From assembly GCA_035577545.1 (NCBI GenBank), contig DATLVI010000004.1:1-64000 (forward strand): a stretch of 64,000 nucleotides of DNA. Reading direction: 5' to 3'. The position numbers and the translations under genes are program-made. The notes under the pieces are model-generated. The model searched no databases. It was not told the origin of the DNA and saw only the letters and a program-made list of their open reading frames with translations. The DNA comes from Verrucomicrobiia bacterium (GTDB lineage Bacteria; Verrucomicrobiota; Verrucomicrobiia; Palsa-1439). Positions 23,579 to 32,397 of the stretch are shown piece by piece (the first letter of the stretch is position 1; every line of letters begins with the position of its first letter).

Positions 23579-24226
23579 TCAATCCCCGACAATTTTATTG
23601 AACTGGATGGCGTATTGTAAAAGCTCGTTAGCAGTGGGGATTTCCAGCTTTTTCTTCGTCCGAGCGATGTAGCCCTCCACGGTCTTGGCGCTCAATCCCA
23701 ATTGCTCGGCGATTCGATGGATGGAAAGGCCTGCGCCAATGAGCCGCAGAAGCTCCAATTGCCGTTCGCTCAGGATATCGATGGGACGGGGAAGCGTTTT
23801 GGGTGAACGACGGCGCAGTTTTTGGCTGATGTAAATCTGTCCGGCCAGCACCACCCGGATCGCGTGCTTGATCCGGGCGCCCACCTCCTGCTTCATGATG
23901 TAGCCCCTGGCGCCGGCGCGGATCGCGCGTTCAGCGTAGAGCTCTTCATTGCGAACGGAAAACACCAGCACCAACAACTCCTTGAATTGCGTCCGGATAC
24001 TCTGCACCAGGTCGAGTCCGTGCGTGTCTTTCATCGTCAGGTCGACGATGGCCATGTCCGGCTTCAATTCCGCAATCGCCGTCAAGGTTTGTCCGGCATC
24101 GGCCGCTTCCCCACACACCGTCAGGTCCGGCTCGCGATTGATCAATTGCGCGAGCCAATCGCGCACCAGCGGATGGTCGTCCGCGATGAAAATCCGCGTT
24201 TTCGTTGTGACCGAAACCGAACTCAT
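23579..24226 (-). CDS. NarL-family response regulator (paralog 2, orphan)
   Basis: 215 residues from ATG 24226; the frame is open to 24343, but the receiver starts normally at SVTTKTRIFIADDHPLVRDW. Phospho-acceptor D62 (AIVDLTMKDTHG), receiver Lys in GYIMKQE, and a LuxR helix-turn-helix (ILSERQLELLRLIGAGLSIHRIAEQL). Unlike the other two regulators it has no kinase gene of its own; the kinase at 22130-23539 lies 39 bp downstream on the same strand and is paired with regulator 1. Thus the order is orphan regulator, kinase, regulator, probably one transcript. It may branch the signal from that kinase. Confidence 0.92.
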   Translation of the reverse strand: MSSVSVTTKTRIFIADDHPLVRDWLAQLINREPDLTVCGEAADAGQTLTAIAELKPDMAIVDLTMKDTHGLDLVQSIRTQFKELLVLVFSVRNEELYAERAIRAGARGYIMKQEVGARIKHAIRVVLAGQIYISQKLRRRSPKTLPRPIDILSERQLELLRLIGAGLSIHRIAEQLGLSAKTVEGYIARTKKKLEIPTANELLQYAIQFNKIVGD

Positions 24227-24619
24227 GACTCGCCAAATAAGTCGTATCCATCGCGAACACGCAATCCATTTTTTATAAAAAGATCGAAAAGGGAATTCCC
24301 TCTCGAAACTCGAGGGCATTTTCCGCCATGGCGCACTAAGCATTCTTGCTGGCGCGTTTTTATTTTCAAATGCGCACCGGCAGACACGATGGACAATTTC
24401 CTTCGCGCTACCGCCTCATTCTTGCTCCGTGGAATTGCGGAAGAATCTAATCACAAGCGTGTTGCGCCAGCAGGTGCGCGGCATGGCATCGCTCCTGCAA
24501 ACGAGATCGCCACGCGAGCCGGAAAATTTCGCTGAGTCGAATGCGACTGGCCAGCAGACGTACGGAAGTGCCCGCTATCGGGAACCGAAACTTCGGAGAA
24601 ATAGGAGAGCAAGAAGATT
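24227..24619. other. Divergent control region between the orphan regulator and amt2
   Basis: 393 bp without a gene. It carries a sigma-54-like site at 24484-24499 and, just upstream of it, an imperfect dyad TGCGCC-AGCA-GGTGCG (24465-24480) that resembles an NtrC-type operator with one base missing from the spacer. The last 40 bp before amt2 are nearly identical to the leader of amt1. Confidence 0.5.
24484..24499 (+). promoter_or_regulatory. Sigma-54 (-24/-12) promoter upstream of amt2
   Basis: TGGCATCGCTCCTGCA: GG at 24485-24486, GC at 24497-24498, exact 10-nt spacing, CTGCA in the -12 element as in the amt1 promoter. Transcription would start near 24510, about 110 nt before amt2, the same leader length as for amt1. 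Confidence 0.6.
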
Positions 24620-26251
24620 ATGATTAAAAAGTTCACTACCAAAATGCGGGATCCAAAGGAGCGTAAGTTCTTCTACACGCTATTCGGGGGAAAATTGATG
24701 GGAGCGGGATTGTGTCTTCTATTGATGTGGGCGGCGTTCGCCTACTTTGAGGGTTCGGCTACCAGGGCTCACGCGGACGACACGGCGGTAAAGACGGAAG
24801 CTTCGCCCGCCGCCCCGGCGGCGCCAGCAACTCCCGCCCCAGCCGTGGCAGACGCTTTGCCGCCCTACGTGAATCCAATCAACACCGCCTGGGTTCTGCT
24901 CGGCGGGTTCCTCGTGTTCGGCATGCAGGCGGGCTTCACCATGTTGGAAGCTGGCTTCTGTCGGGAGCGTGAAACCGTCAACGTGCTGGTGGAATGTATG
25001 TTCGACACCTGCGTCTGCGGAATTCTGCACTGGGCATTTGGCTTTGCGATCATGTTCGGCGGCGGCAACGCCTTGTTTGGCTGGCATCTGCCGGGAGATC
25101 CGACCAAGAGTCTGATTTTTATGAAAGACGTCAGTCTATTGGCGACGTACGGTTCCACGGGTATCCCCATCCTTGCGCACTTTCTCTTCCAGTTCGCCTT
25201 CGCGGACTGCGCTTCGACGATCTGCTCGGGCGCGATGGTCGGACGGACCCGGTTCTGGGGCGATATCCTTTATTCCATCGGCGTATCGGGCCTTATCTAT
25301 CCGGTCTTTGGCCACTGGTGCTGGGGTCCCGATGGTTTTCTTGCCACGATGGGCTCGACAGGCGGTTTTTTGGCGGGTCTCGGAATGAACTTTCATGATT
25401 TCGCCGGTTCAACCGTTGTGCACTCGATTGGCGGATGGGTTGCGATCGCCGGTGCCCTCGTGCTGGGGCCGAGGTTGGGTCGAAGGTTCAAACGTGACGG
25501 CGGCGAGCCGATGCTTCCGCATAATATCGTCATCGCCGTCATCGGCGCCCTGATCCTCTGGTTCGGCTGGTACGGCTTCAACCCCTGTTCGACACTCTCG
25601 ATCATGGACAACGTCGGCGTCGCCCGCGTGGCGGCCAATACCACGCTCGCCGCCTGCGGCGGTGGTATCGCCGCAGTTCTTTGGGTCTACTTCAGGACCA
25701 GGAAATGGGATGTGATTTCTATCGTCAACGGCTCCCTCGCCGGCCTCGTGGCGATTACCTGCCCCTGCTATTGGGTCAGCAACGCTGGCTCCATCGTCAT
25801 TGGTTTGGTGGCGGGCGTGTTGGTCGTACTGGCGACGGATTTGCTCGAGCATCTCCGGATCGACGATCCGGTGGGCGCCTGGCCCGTTCACGGCGTGTGC
25901 GGTATTTGGGGCACTCTGTGCTTGGGCTTGTTCGCCAGCGGCGAGTACTCCGCGGCCGGTTCAAGCCCTACCGGGGTGCCTTCGATCGTTCCCGGGTCGG
26001 CCGATGCTCTCACTGGCCTGTTCTACGGCGGCGGCATGAAAGTCCTCATGGCGCAGTGCATCGGCAGCCTGGTTGTCTGCACCGCGACGTTCGTCACTGC
26101 CATGGTGATGTTTAAAGCGCTCGATGCCGTGAGCTTGCTCCGCGTCTCCAAAGAGGGCGAACTCGCTGGGTTTGACCTCGACCAGCACGGGAGCGAAGCT
26201 TATCCCAAGTCTGCCGGCGCACACTGGAGCGAAGGTAAGGCATCGAGTTAA
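24620..26251 (+). CDS. amt: Ammonium transporter Amt, copy 2
   Basis: 543 residues, paralog of amt1 with the same architecture: MIKKFTTKMRDPKER start, N-terminal helix (~20-45), Ala/Pro linker (~55-80), eleven-helix Amt core from NPINTAWVLLGG. Substrate Asp D260 in HDFAGSTVVH and twin histidines H268 and H424 (AWPVHGVCGIWG) are intact. It is 25 residues longer than amt1, mainly in the loop after residue 155 and around 245-255. AGGAG lies upstream of the ATG within the duplicated leader. It is followed 25 bp later by glnK2, giving a second amt-glnK operon. Two near-identical pairs suggest different expression or affinity ranges. Confidence 0.96.
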   Translation: MIKKFTTKMRDPKERKFFYTLFGGKLMGAGLCLLLMWAAFAYFEGSATRAHADDTAVKTEASPAAPAAPATPAPAVADALPPYVNPINTAWVLLGGFLVFGMQAGFTMLEAGFCRERETVNVLVECMFDTCVCGILHWAFGFAIMFGGGNALFGWHLPGDPTKSLIFMKDVSLLATYGSTGIPILAHFLFQFAFADCASTICSGAMVGRTRFWGDILYSIGVSGLIYPVFGHWCWGPDGFLATMGSTGGFLAGLGMNFHDFAGSTVVHSIGGWVAIAGALVLGPRLGRRFKRDGGEPMLPHNIVIAVIGALILWFGWYGFNPCSTLSIMDNVGVARVAANTTLAACGGGIAAVLWVYFRTRKWDVISIVNGSLAGLVAITCPCYWVSNAGSIVIGLVAGVLVVLATDLLEHLRIDDPVGAWPVHGVCGIWGTLCLGLFASGEYSAAGSSPTGVPSIVPGSADALTGLFYGGGMKVLMAQCIGSLVVCTATFVTAMVMFKALDAVSLLRVSKEGELAGFDLDQHGSEAYPKSAGAHWSEGKASS

Positions 26252-26267
26252 GACCGAGGGCCTGTAA

Positions 26268-26615
<348 letters not shown>

Positions 26616-26652
26616 GAGCCGCCAGGATCTCACACCTGGTCGCTCTCCGGTG

Positions 26653-26692
26653 GAGGATGCGTGGGGAAGTTGGCGCCTCGCGCATCCCTCCC
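26653..26692 (+). terminator. Stem-loop downstream of glnK2
   Basis: GGAGGATGCG ... CGCATCCCTCC forms an imperfect stem of about 9 bp plus a bulge around a GTGGGGAAGTTGGCGCCT loop, some 40 bp after the glnK2 stop. It resembles the hairpin after glnK1, so it was probably duplicated with the operon. A weak terminator or processing site is likely. Confidence 0.5.
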
Positions 26693-26785
26693 CAATAGGG
26701 GAGGGAAACAGTATGAATACATTATCAAATTTATCCCTTACGCGATTCCGTTTCTTTTGCGGCTGCGGCTGAAGTATCTTCAACG

Positions 26786-28234
26786 GTGATGCGCGGAAAA
26801 GCCGTCACCTTGGCCGTCTTTTTTGGAACGCTCGACATTGCCAGTGTCGCCACTGGGGCTGAGATTACTGCCCCGCGCGAACCGCATGTGCTGATGGTCG
26901 CCCCGTTTGTGATTCTTTTGCTGGCGATCGCACTGTTGCCCTTCGTCCTCAAGCACCATTGGGAAAACCACTATCCAAAGGTCGCCATTGGTCTGGGGCT
27001 GATAACCACGGTCTATTATGTCGTGGTCCTGCACAACACGCCACGGATGCTCCTGGGCCTGATCGACTATGTCGGCTTCATAGCGCTGATCGGATCATTG
27101 TATGTCATCGCCGGCGGCATTCATATCGATATGACCGGCCGCTCGACGCCCACGGTCAACACGGGCCTGCTGGCGCTCGGCGTGATCCTCGCGAATCTCC
27201 TCGGCACCACGGGCGCATCGATGTTGTTGATTCGGCCCTTTCTGCGAATCAACAAGCCACGCATCGCGCCCTATCACGTTGTGTTCTTCATCTTCCTCGT
27301 CAGCAATATCGGCGGGGCGCTGACACCCATCGGCGATCCGCCATTGTTCCTGGGCTATTTGAAAGGGGTGCCGTTTTTCTGGCTGATGCAAAGGTCGCAG
27401 GTCCTCTTGGCATGGTTACTCTGTGTAGGCGTGTTGCTGGCGCTTTTTTTTGTCATCGACTCGGCCAATTTCCGCAAGCACAAGCCCGCCGTTGCCAAAC
27501 AGGCCCGGGACCGCGTCGAACTGGAAGGCTCACACAACTTCCTCTGGCTGTTCGTCATCATCGTGCTGGTCCTTGCGCAAAAGGGGGAATGGGTGAAAGA
27601 TCTGGAGCATTGGTCCGTCCTGGCTTCGCTCGGGGACGGCTTGGGCTGGAGCGCGGTCAGGACGGCGGAAAGTTTCACGACGTTGTTCATGGCCCTGTTG
27701 ATGATTGGGACAGCGGGGTTGTCGCACAAATTCGCCAACCACGATGCTTTAAAGAAGAACCAGTTCGACTTCGAACCGTTGCGCGAAGTCGGGCTCCTGT
27801 TCGTGGGCATCTTTGCCACCATGGTGCCAGCCCTGGATTTGTTGGAGAAGCACGCCGCCGGCCTCGGCCTTGCCACCGTGCGGCAATTTTTTTGGGGAAG
27901 CGGGCTGCTTTCTTCCATGCTGGATAATGCGCCGGCGTATCTCAGTTTCCTGGCCGCCGCGTTTGGCCTGCGGCATCTGTCCTTGGAAAACCCGGCGCAC
28001 GTCCAGGCTTTCTTGCTCGACCTGAACGCCTCGAAGTATGTCGTCGCTGTGTCGCTGGGGTCGGTTTTTTTCGGCGCCGTGACCTACATCGGCAATGGGC
28101 CGAATTTCATGGTCAAGAGCATCGCAGAATCGGCTGGGGTGAAATGTCCCGGCTTTTTTGGTTACGTCGTCAAGTACGCGTTGCCCATTCTCATCCCACT
28201 CTTCGCGCTTGTATCGTGGCTGCTTCTGGCCTGA
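26786..28234 (+). CDS. NhaD-like sodium/proton antiporter (ArsB/NhaD superfamily)
   Basis: 482 residues, about twelve membrane helices of the ion-transporter (IT) superfamily. Diagnostic are NLLGTTGASMLLIRPFLRIN and VSNIGGALTPIGDPPLFLGYLKG, the paired helix-break motifs of NhaD/DASS-type carriers, and the symmetric second-half motif LDNAPAYLSF with GAVTYIGNGPNFMVK. It likely exchanges Na+ for H+. The start is GTG 26786 with an ATG immediately after it. It follows glnK2 by 170 bp and may be read from the same transcript. An alternative substrate such as a dicarboxylate cannot be excluded. Confidence 0.82.
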   Translation: MMRGKAVTLAVFFGTLDIASVATGAEITAPREPHVLMVAPFVILLLAIALLPFVLKHHWENHYPKVAIGLGLITTVYYVVVLHNTPRMLLGLIDYVGFIALIGSLYVIAGGIHIDMTGRSTPTVNTGLLALGVILANLLGTTGASMLLIRPFLRINKPRIAPYHVVFFIFLVSNIGGALTPIGDPPLFLGYLKGVPFFWLMQRSQVLLAWLLCVGVLLALFFVIDSANFRKHKPAVAKQARDRVELEGSHNFLWLFVIIVLVLAQKGEWVKDLEHWSVLASLGDGLGWSAVRTAESFTTLFMALLMIGTAGLSHKFANHDALKKNQFDFEPLREVGLLFVGIFATMVPALDLLEKHAAGLGLATVRQFFWGSGLLSSMLDNAPAYLSFLAAAFGLRHLSLENPAHVQAFLLDLNASKYVVAVSLGSVFFGAVTYIGNGPNFMVKSIAESAGVKCPGFFGYVVKYALPILIPLFALVSWLLLA

Positions 28235-28538
28235 TGGAAATGACAGGGAGCACCCCGTCCTAGATGGGGGGTAATGTCCCGTTTTGACCACAGTGGATAA
28301 CAACCTTCTGCGGACGGGTAATATCTCCTCAGGCGCTGTTTGCGAAACCCGTTGACTGTTAATGGTTTTTTAATGGGCGTTCTATTGCTGGCACGCCTGA
28401 CGCTAAAGGCAGGGCGCAGGCGAGAGTGTGGATTCGCTCCGACAATGATTACGAAAGTCGAAGTAACAGATGGCGGCGACGCGTAACGGTCGGCGAATTA
28501 AGGAAAAATAAAAACCTGTAGAGCGAAGGAGACCAATA
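28235..28538. other. Intergenic region upstream of the APC permease
   Basis: 304 bp without a gene. A GC-rich hairpin near 28254-28276 (CACCCCGTC-CTA-GATGGGG) follows the antiporter gene. A sigma-54-like site lies at 28389-28404. A GGAG ribosome-binding site precedes the ATG at 28539. Confidence 0.45.
28389..28404 (+). promoter_or_regulatory. Possible sigma-54 promoter upstream of the APC permease
   Basis: TGGCACGCCTGACGCT: a perfect TGGCACG -24 element with GG at 28390-28391 and GC at 28402-28403, 10-nt spacing. The -12 element is ACGCT, weaker than at the two amt promoters. It would start transcription about 125 nt before the permease. Confidence 0.45.
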
Positions 28539-30476
28539 ATGGCAACGGTACCAACACCAGGCGGGGGAGAAAAGAAACCCCAGACGACAGGAACGCTCGG
28601 GCTGACGGGCCTGACGTCGAATGCGATGGCGCTGATCGCGCCGGGCGCGTTCTTATGGTTGACCTATCAGATTCAGGCCCTGTATGGAGCGCCGATGGCA
28701 GGCGCCGCGATGTGGTTCGGCATCGTGGCAGCGTTGCTATTGTGCTTCGCGACGGCGATCAGCTATGCCGAATTGTCAAAACTGTACCCCGGCGCCGGCT
28801 CATCGTATCTCTACGCGGAGCAGGCGTTCCTGTCCAAGACGCACGCGTACAAGTTCGCTCGTCTGGCCAAGTTTCTAACAGGGTGGGCCAGTCATCTGTA
28901 CTACTGGGTCTACCCGGGATGCATGGTCGGGGTAACCGCGATCTTAAGCGGGTACCTGCTTAACCAGTTTTTCCCGGATACGTTTAGCGGCTCGTACAAT
29001 AGTCCACTGTTCATGATCCTCTTCTGCGTCGTGTTTGCGTTCGGCGTGGCCTACATCGCGTTTCGCGGCGTTGGCGGCACGACGGGTGTGAACGCGATCA
29101 TCAACGTCATCCAGATCACCGCGTTGCTTGTGTTTAGTGTGATCGCCATTAGCTATCGCCTTCAACACGCGCAAGGTTCGCAGGGCTACCACTTGTCCAA
29201 CGGCGTTGCGGTAAACTATCAGGTCGCCCAAGAGGTCGTGAAAGATGACAAAGGTGCTCCGACGCCGGTGCTGGATGCCAACGGCAAACCGACCGTCGAC
29301 GACAAAGGCCAGCCGGTCTATCAGATGCAGGATTCGCAAGACAAGGATGGTAATCCGGTTGCTGCCGACAAAGATGGCAAGCCCGTGACCGATTTGAGGC
29401 TTGCGCAGCCGTTTTCTGTCGACTACAGCCCCGAGGGAGGCACCACAACGGATCCGGCGACCAAGATTTCCACCTTCAACTACCATTCGGACGCCAAATC
29501 AGTTATCGCCCCGCATGGATTTAACCTGATGTTCATCCAGGCCTGCATCGCGATTCTCATCCTGGTCGGATTCGAATCGGTCACCGCAATGGGTGAAGAG
29601 GCCAAAAACGCCAAGCGCGACATTCCGCGCGCGGTGTTGCTCTCCTTGTTGATTCAGGGACTCTTCTGCTACCTCTTCGAATACTTCGCAGCCAACTACT
29701 TCCTGCATAACGGCTACACCCTGCCGAACGCTGGCGCATCCGGCGCGCCCATCGGCGACATGATGGTTATTGTCGGCACCTGGATGTTTGGCAGCTACGC
29801 GGCGGGCCGGGCATTCATGCTCGTGCAAGCGTTCACGGTGTTCCTCGCGTTGATCGGAACGACGTTGTCCTGCCTCAGCACCGGCGCGCGGGTGACCTAC
29901 GCGATGGGCCGTGACGACGAAGTGCCCTCGCACTTCGGCTTGCTGCACGGCAAGACCCTGTCGCCGTATCGCGCGATCTGGGCGTTGGCGGGCATATCAG
30001 CGGTCCTGGGAATCGTCACCGTGGCAGTGTACCTCGGCGGCACGACCCCATCGGCGTTGGATCCGAAGTATCACAACATCTGGTACAGCTTCGGGATCTT
30101 CAAACCGGAGACGTACGCCAAACTGCCGAATACGCTGGTCATTATCACGCTGATCAGTAACTTCGGCACGTTCCTGCTCTATATGATCACCTGCATTATC
30201 GCGATGGTGGCGTTCAAGGAACACCACACCTTCAACGGCTTTAAGCACATGTTTGTGCCGATCTTCGGATTAGTGGCAAACCTCGCCTGCATGTTGTTCT
30301 ACTTGATCGGTCCATTCACGGTCAGCGGCATGAGTGTGAAGGAACCATATATCGCGCTCGGCGTGTGCGCTCTCTGGGGCATCTATGGGGCGTTCTACTT
30401 CGCCAAATCCAGCAAAGCCAAAGGCCGGGAGACGATACTTACAAGCAAGCCGGCGGTAACAGCGCTGGCGCTGTAG
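28539..30476 (+). CDS. APC-family amino acid permease with large hydrophilic insert
   Basis: 645 residues, about twelve membrane helices of the APC fold (start LGLTGLTSNAMALIAPGAFLW, then SYAELSKLYPGAGSSYLYAE, and GFESVTAMGEEAKNAKRDIP around residues 344-363). The last motif is a classic APC signature, so the substrate is probably an amino acid or amine. Residues ~207-327 form an unusual hydrophilic insert between two helices, containing about five D-x-x-G-x-P-like repeats (DDKGAP, DANGKP, DDKGQP, DKDGNP, DKDGKP). Topology places it outside the membrane, side uncertain. A clear terminator follows. Its location amid amt-glnK genes and a possible sigma-54 promoter suggest nitrogen scavenging. 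Confidence 0.87.
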   Translation: MATVPTPGGGEKKPQTTGTLGLTGLTSNAMALIAPGAFLWLTYQIQALYGAPMAGAAMWFGIVAALLLCFATAISYAELSKLYPGAGSSYLYAEQAFLSKTHAYKFARLAKFLTGWASHLYYWVYPGCMVGVTAILSGYLLNQFFPDTFSGSYNSPLFMILFCVVFAFGVAYIAFRGVGGTTGVNAIINVIQITALLVFSVIAISYRLQHAQGSQGYHLSNGVAVNYQVAQEVVKDDKGAPTPVLDANGKPTVDDKGQPVYQMQDSQDKDGNPVAADKDGKPVTDLRLAQPFSVDYSPEGGTTTDPATKISTFNYHSDAKSVIAPHGFNLMFIQACIAILILVGFESVTAMGEEAKNAKRDIPRAVLLSLLIQGLFCYLFEYFAANYFLHNGYTLPNAGASGAPIGDMMVIVGTWMFGSYAAGRAFMLVQAFTVFLALIGTTLSCLSTGARVTYAMGRDDEVPSHFGLLHGKTLSPYRAIWALAGISAVLGIVTVAVYLGGTTPSALDPKYHNIWYSFGIFKPETYAKLPNTLVIITLISNFGTFLLYMITCIIAMVAFKEHHTFNGFKHMFVPIFGLVANLACMLFYLIGPFTVSGMSVKEPYIALGVCALWGIYGAFYFAKSSKAKGRETILTSKPAVTALAL

Positions 30477-30499
30477 TTGATTACGGCGATTCGGTTCAG

Positions 30500-30532
30500 G
30501 ACGGTCGTCCCGACACAATCGGGACGACCGTC
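30500..30532 (+). terminator. Strong stem-loop terminator after the APC permease
   Basis: A perfect 14-bp inverted repeat (GACGGTCGTCCCGA at 30500-30513, TCGGGACGACCGTC at 30519-30532) with a 5-nt CACAA loop, followed by TCTGTCTTC. It starts 24 bp after the stop codon. It separates the permease from the phosphatase-kinase gene. Confidence 0.8.
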
Positions 30533-30592
30533 TCTGTCTTCATCTGGCTTGCATCGGGGGTGGCCCAAAGGTAGCGTGAGCGGCGCGACGGC

Positions 30593-32383
30593 ATGGAACT
30601 GACCTACGCAGAACTTTCTTCCGCCGGCACTGTCCGTCCGCACAACGAGGACTACGTCGGTTTCTGGCAACCGGAAACGCTCGAGGAAAAGCGCAACCGC
30701 GGGGCCATGGTCGCGCTGGCGGACGGCGTGGGCGGGCAGGGCCATGGCGAAATCGCCAGCCGGGTGGCCGTCGAGGAGGCGCTGAAGACTTTTCGCGAGG
30801 CCAAGGGCGACGCCAGCCCACAGCAGTTGCTGACGCTGGCTTTCAATGCCGCCAATCTCGCCGTCTATGACAAAGGCATGGAGAATCACGGCGCTTCCCG
30901 CATGGCCACCACGCTCGCCGTCGCCATCCTCCGTAACGACCACGTCACCGTCGGCAACGTCGGTGATTCGCGCGTCTATCTTGTGCGTCGCGGTGAGATC
31001 AAACAAATCTCGACGGACCATTCCTACGTCGCGATGCAACGCAAATTCGGCCTGATCAGCGAGGCAGATGCGAAACTCAGTGAAAACCGCTCGATCCTCA
31101 CCCGGAGCGTCGGACAGGAACCTATGATCCGCGTGGACATTGAGGATGTGGCCGTGCAAAAGGGCGACCGGATCATCCTGTGCTCGGATGGCCTGCACTC
31201 TTGCGTCGCCGACGGTGAGATCTGCGACATCGTCAGCCGCTACGCGCCCGCGCCGGCCTGCCGTCAACTCATCGCCCTGGCCGAACAACGCGGCACGGAG
31301 GACAACGTCTCCGCGCAGGTGGTTCAAATTGATGAAATCGAGGCCGTCGGGTATTACCGCGGCGTGCCGATGTACCTCGCGCCTGCGGAAAAACCCGTCA
31401 CCGGCGAAATCGAAGCCGGCCAGCTTCTCGACGACCGCTTTTTTATCCACGAGATGATCAGCCGCAGCGGCATGGCGACAATCTATCGCGCCACGGACCG
31501 GCAGACGAAACAGATGGTCGCCGTGAAAGTGCCATTCATGCAGTTTGAAAGTGACCCCGGTTTCTTCGCCCGTTTTCAACGCGAGGAGGAAATCGGCCTC
31601 AAACTCAACCATCCCAGTGTCCTCAAGTTTATTCCTGTGGAGAAAAAGTCGCGTCCCTACATCGTCACCGAATATCTGCGCGGCTACACGCTCGCCCATC
31701 TTCTCACCAGCATCCGTCCCATGCCGGTTGCCGACGCGCTGAAACTCGCCAGCCGCGTCTGCGACACACTCGCTTACCTGCACGAACAGGGCGTCACCCA
31801 CCGCGACCTCAAACCGCAGAACATCATGATGTGTTACGACGGCACGATTCGGCTCATGGACTTTGGTATCGCGCGTGGCGGTGAAGGCCGGCGCATCACC
31901 TACACGGGTTTCACGCCCGCGATGGGCACGCCCGATTACATGGCGCCCGAACAGGTCAAAGGCAAGCGTGGCGATGCCCGCACGGATATCTACAGCCTCG
32001 GGGCCATCCTTTACGAAATGCTCACCGGCCACCAACCTTTTGAAGGCGAAAACCCGCTCGTCATCATGAACGCCCGACTTATTAGCGACCCGGTCGCGCC
32101 GCGGAAGGTGAACCCGGAACTTTCCCCGCAAATTGAAGAGATTATCCTGCACGCGATGGAGCGCGATCCCGCAAAACGGTACGCCTCCGCCGCCGAGATG
32201 AAAGCCGAGTTGGACGCGCCCGAAAAAGTCGTGGTCACCGGCCGCGCCGAGCGGCTGCAATCGCAGGTGGCCTGGAAAAGCGCGTGGCGTCAATATCGCA
32301 CGATCGTGCTGTCCATCCTGCTGCCGATCATCTTCGTGATTGCGGTCTTGTTGCTCGCGATGCTGACGCACCGTCACAAATAA
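30593..32383 (+). CDS. PP2C phosphatase-Ser/Thr kinase fusion with C-terminal membrane anchor
   Basis: 596 residues. Residues 1-~250 are a PPM/PP2C phosphatase with metal-binding acids D20 (RPHNED), D44 (ALADGVGG), D199 (LCSDGLHS) and D237 (GTEDNVS). Residues ~282-545 are a Hanks-type kinase with K312 (VAVKVP), catalytic D405 (HRDLKPQN), DFG at 423 and GTPDYMAPEQ. Residues ~573-592 are a single membrane helix followed by a short basic tail, so both domains face the cytoplasm. Both active sites look intact, so one protein may write and erase phosphorylation. It lies 14 bp upstream of the third amt gene, presumably in the same transcript, suggesting that ammonium transport or its sensing is a target (inference). 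Confidence 0.93.
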   Translation: MELTYAELSSAGTVRPHNEDYVGFWQPETLEEKRNRGAMVALADGVGGQGHGEIASRVAVEEALKTFREAKGDASPQQLLTLAFNAANLAVYDKGMENHGASRMATTLAVAILRNDHVTVGNVGDSRVYLVRRGEIKQISTDHSYVAMQRKFGLISEADAKLSENRSILTRSVGQEPMIRVDIEDVAVQKGDRIILCSDGLHSCVADGEICDIVSRYAPAPACRQLIALAEQRGTEDNVSAQVVQIDEIEAVGYYRGVPMYLAPAEKPVTGEIEAGQLLDDRFFIHEMISRSGMATIYRATDRQTKQMVAVKVPFMQFESDPGFFARFQREEEIGLKLNHPSVLKFIPVEKKSRPYIVTEYLRGYTLAHLLTSIRPMPVADALKLASRVCDTLAYLHEQGVTHRDLKPQNIMMCYDGTIRLMDFGIARGGEGRRITYTGFTPAMGTPDYMAPEQVKGKRGDARTDIYSLGAILYEMLTGHQPFEGENPLVIMNARLISDPVAPRKVNPELSPQIEEIILHAMERDPAKRYASAAEMKAELDAPEKVVVTGRAERLQSQVAWKSAWRQYRTIVLSILLPIIFVIAVLLLAMLTHRHK

Positions 32384-32397
32384 ACCCGTGAGGTCTT

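Noticed and set aside
28254-28276. GC-rich hairpin after the antiporter gene as a terminator
   Set aside because: The stem is short and imperfect and no T-tract follows; not strong enough to list as a terminator.
30395-32377. A 660-codon open frame antisense to the PP2C-kinase gene
   Set aside because: Its composition is dominated by His, Arg and Asp from reverse-complemented GC-rich codons, and the sense gene has complete catalytic motifs.
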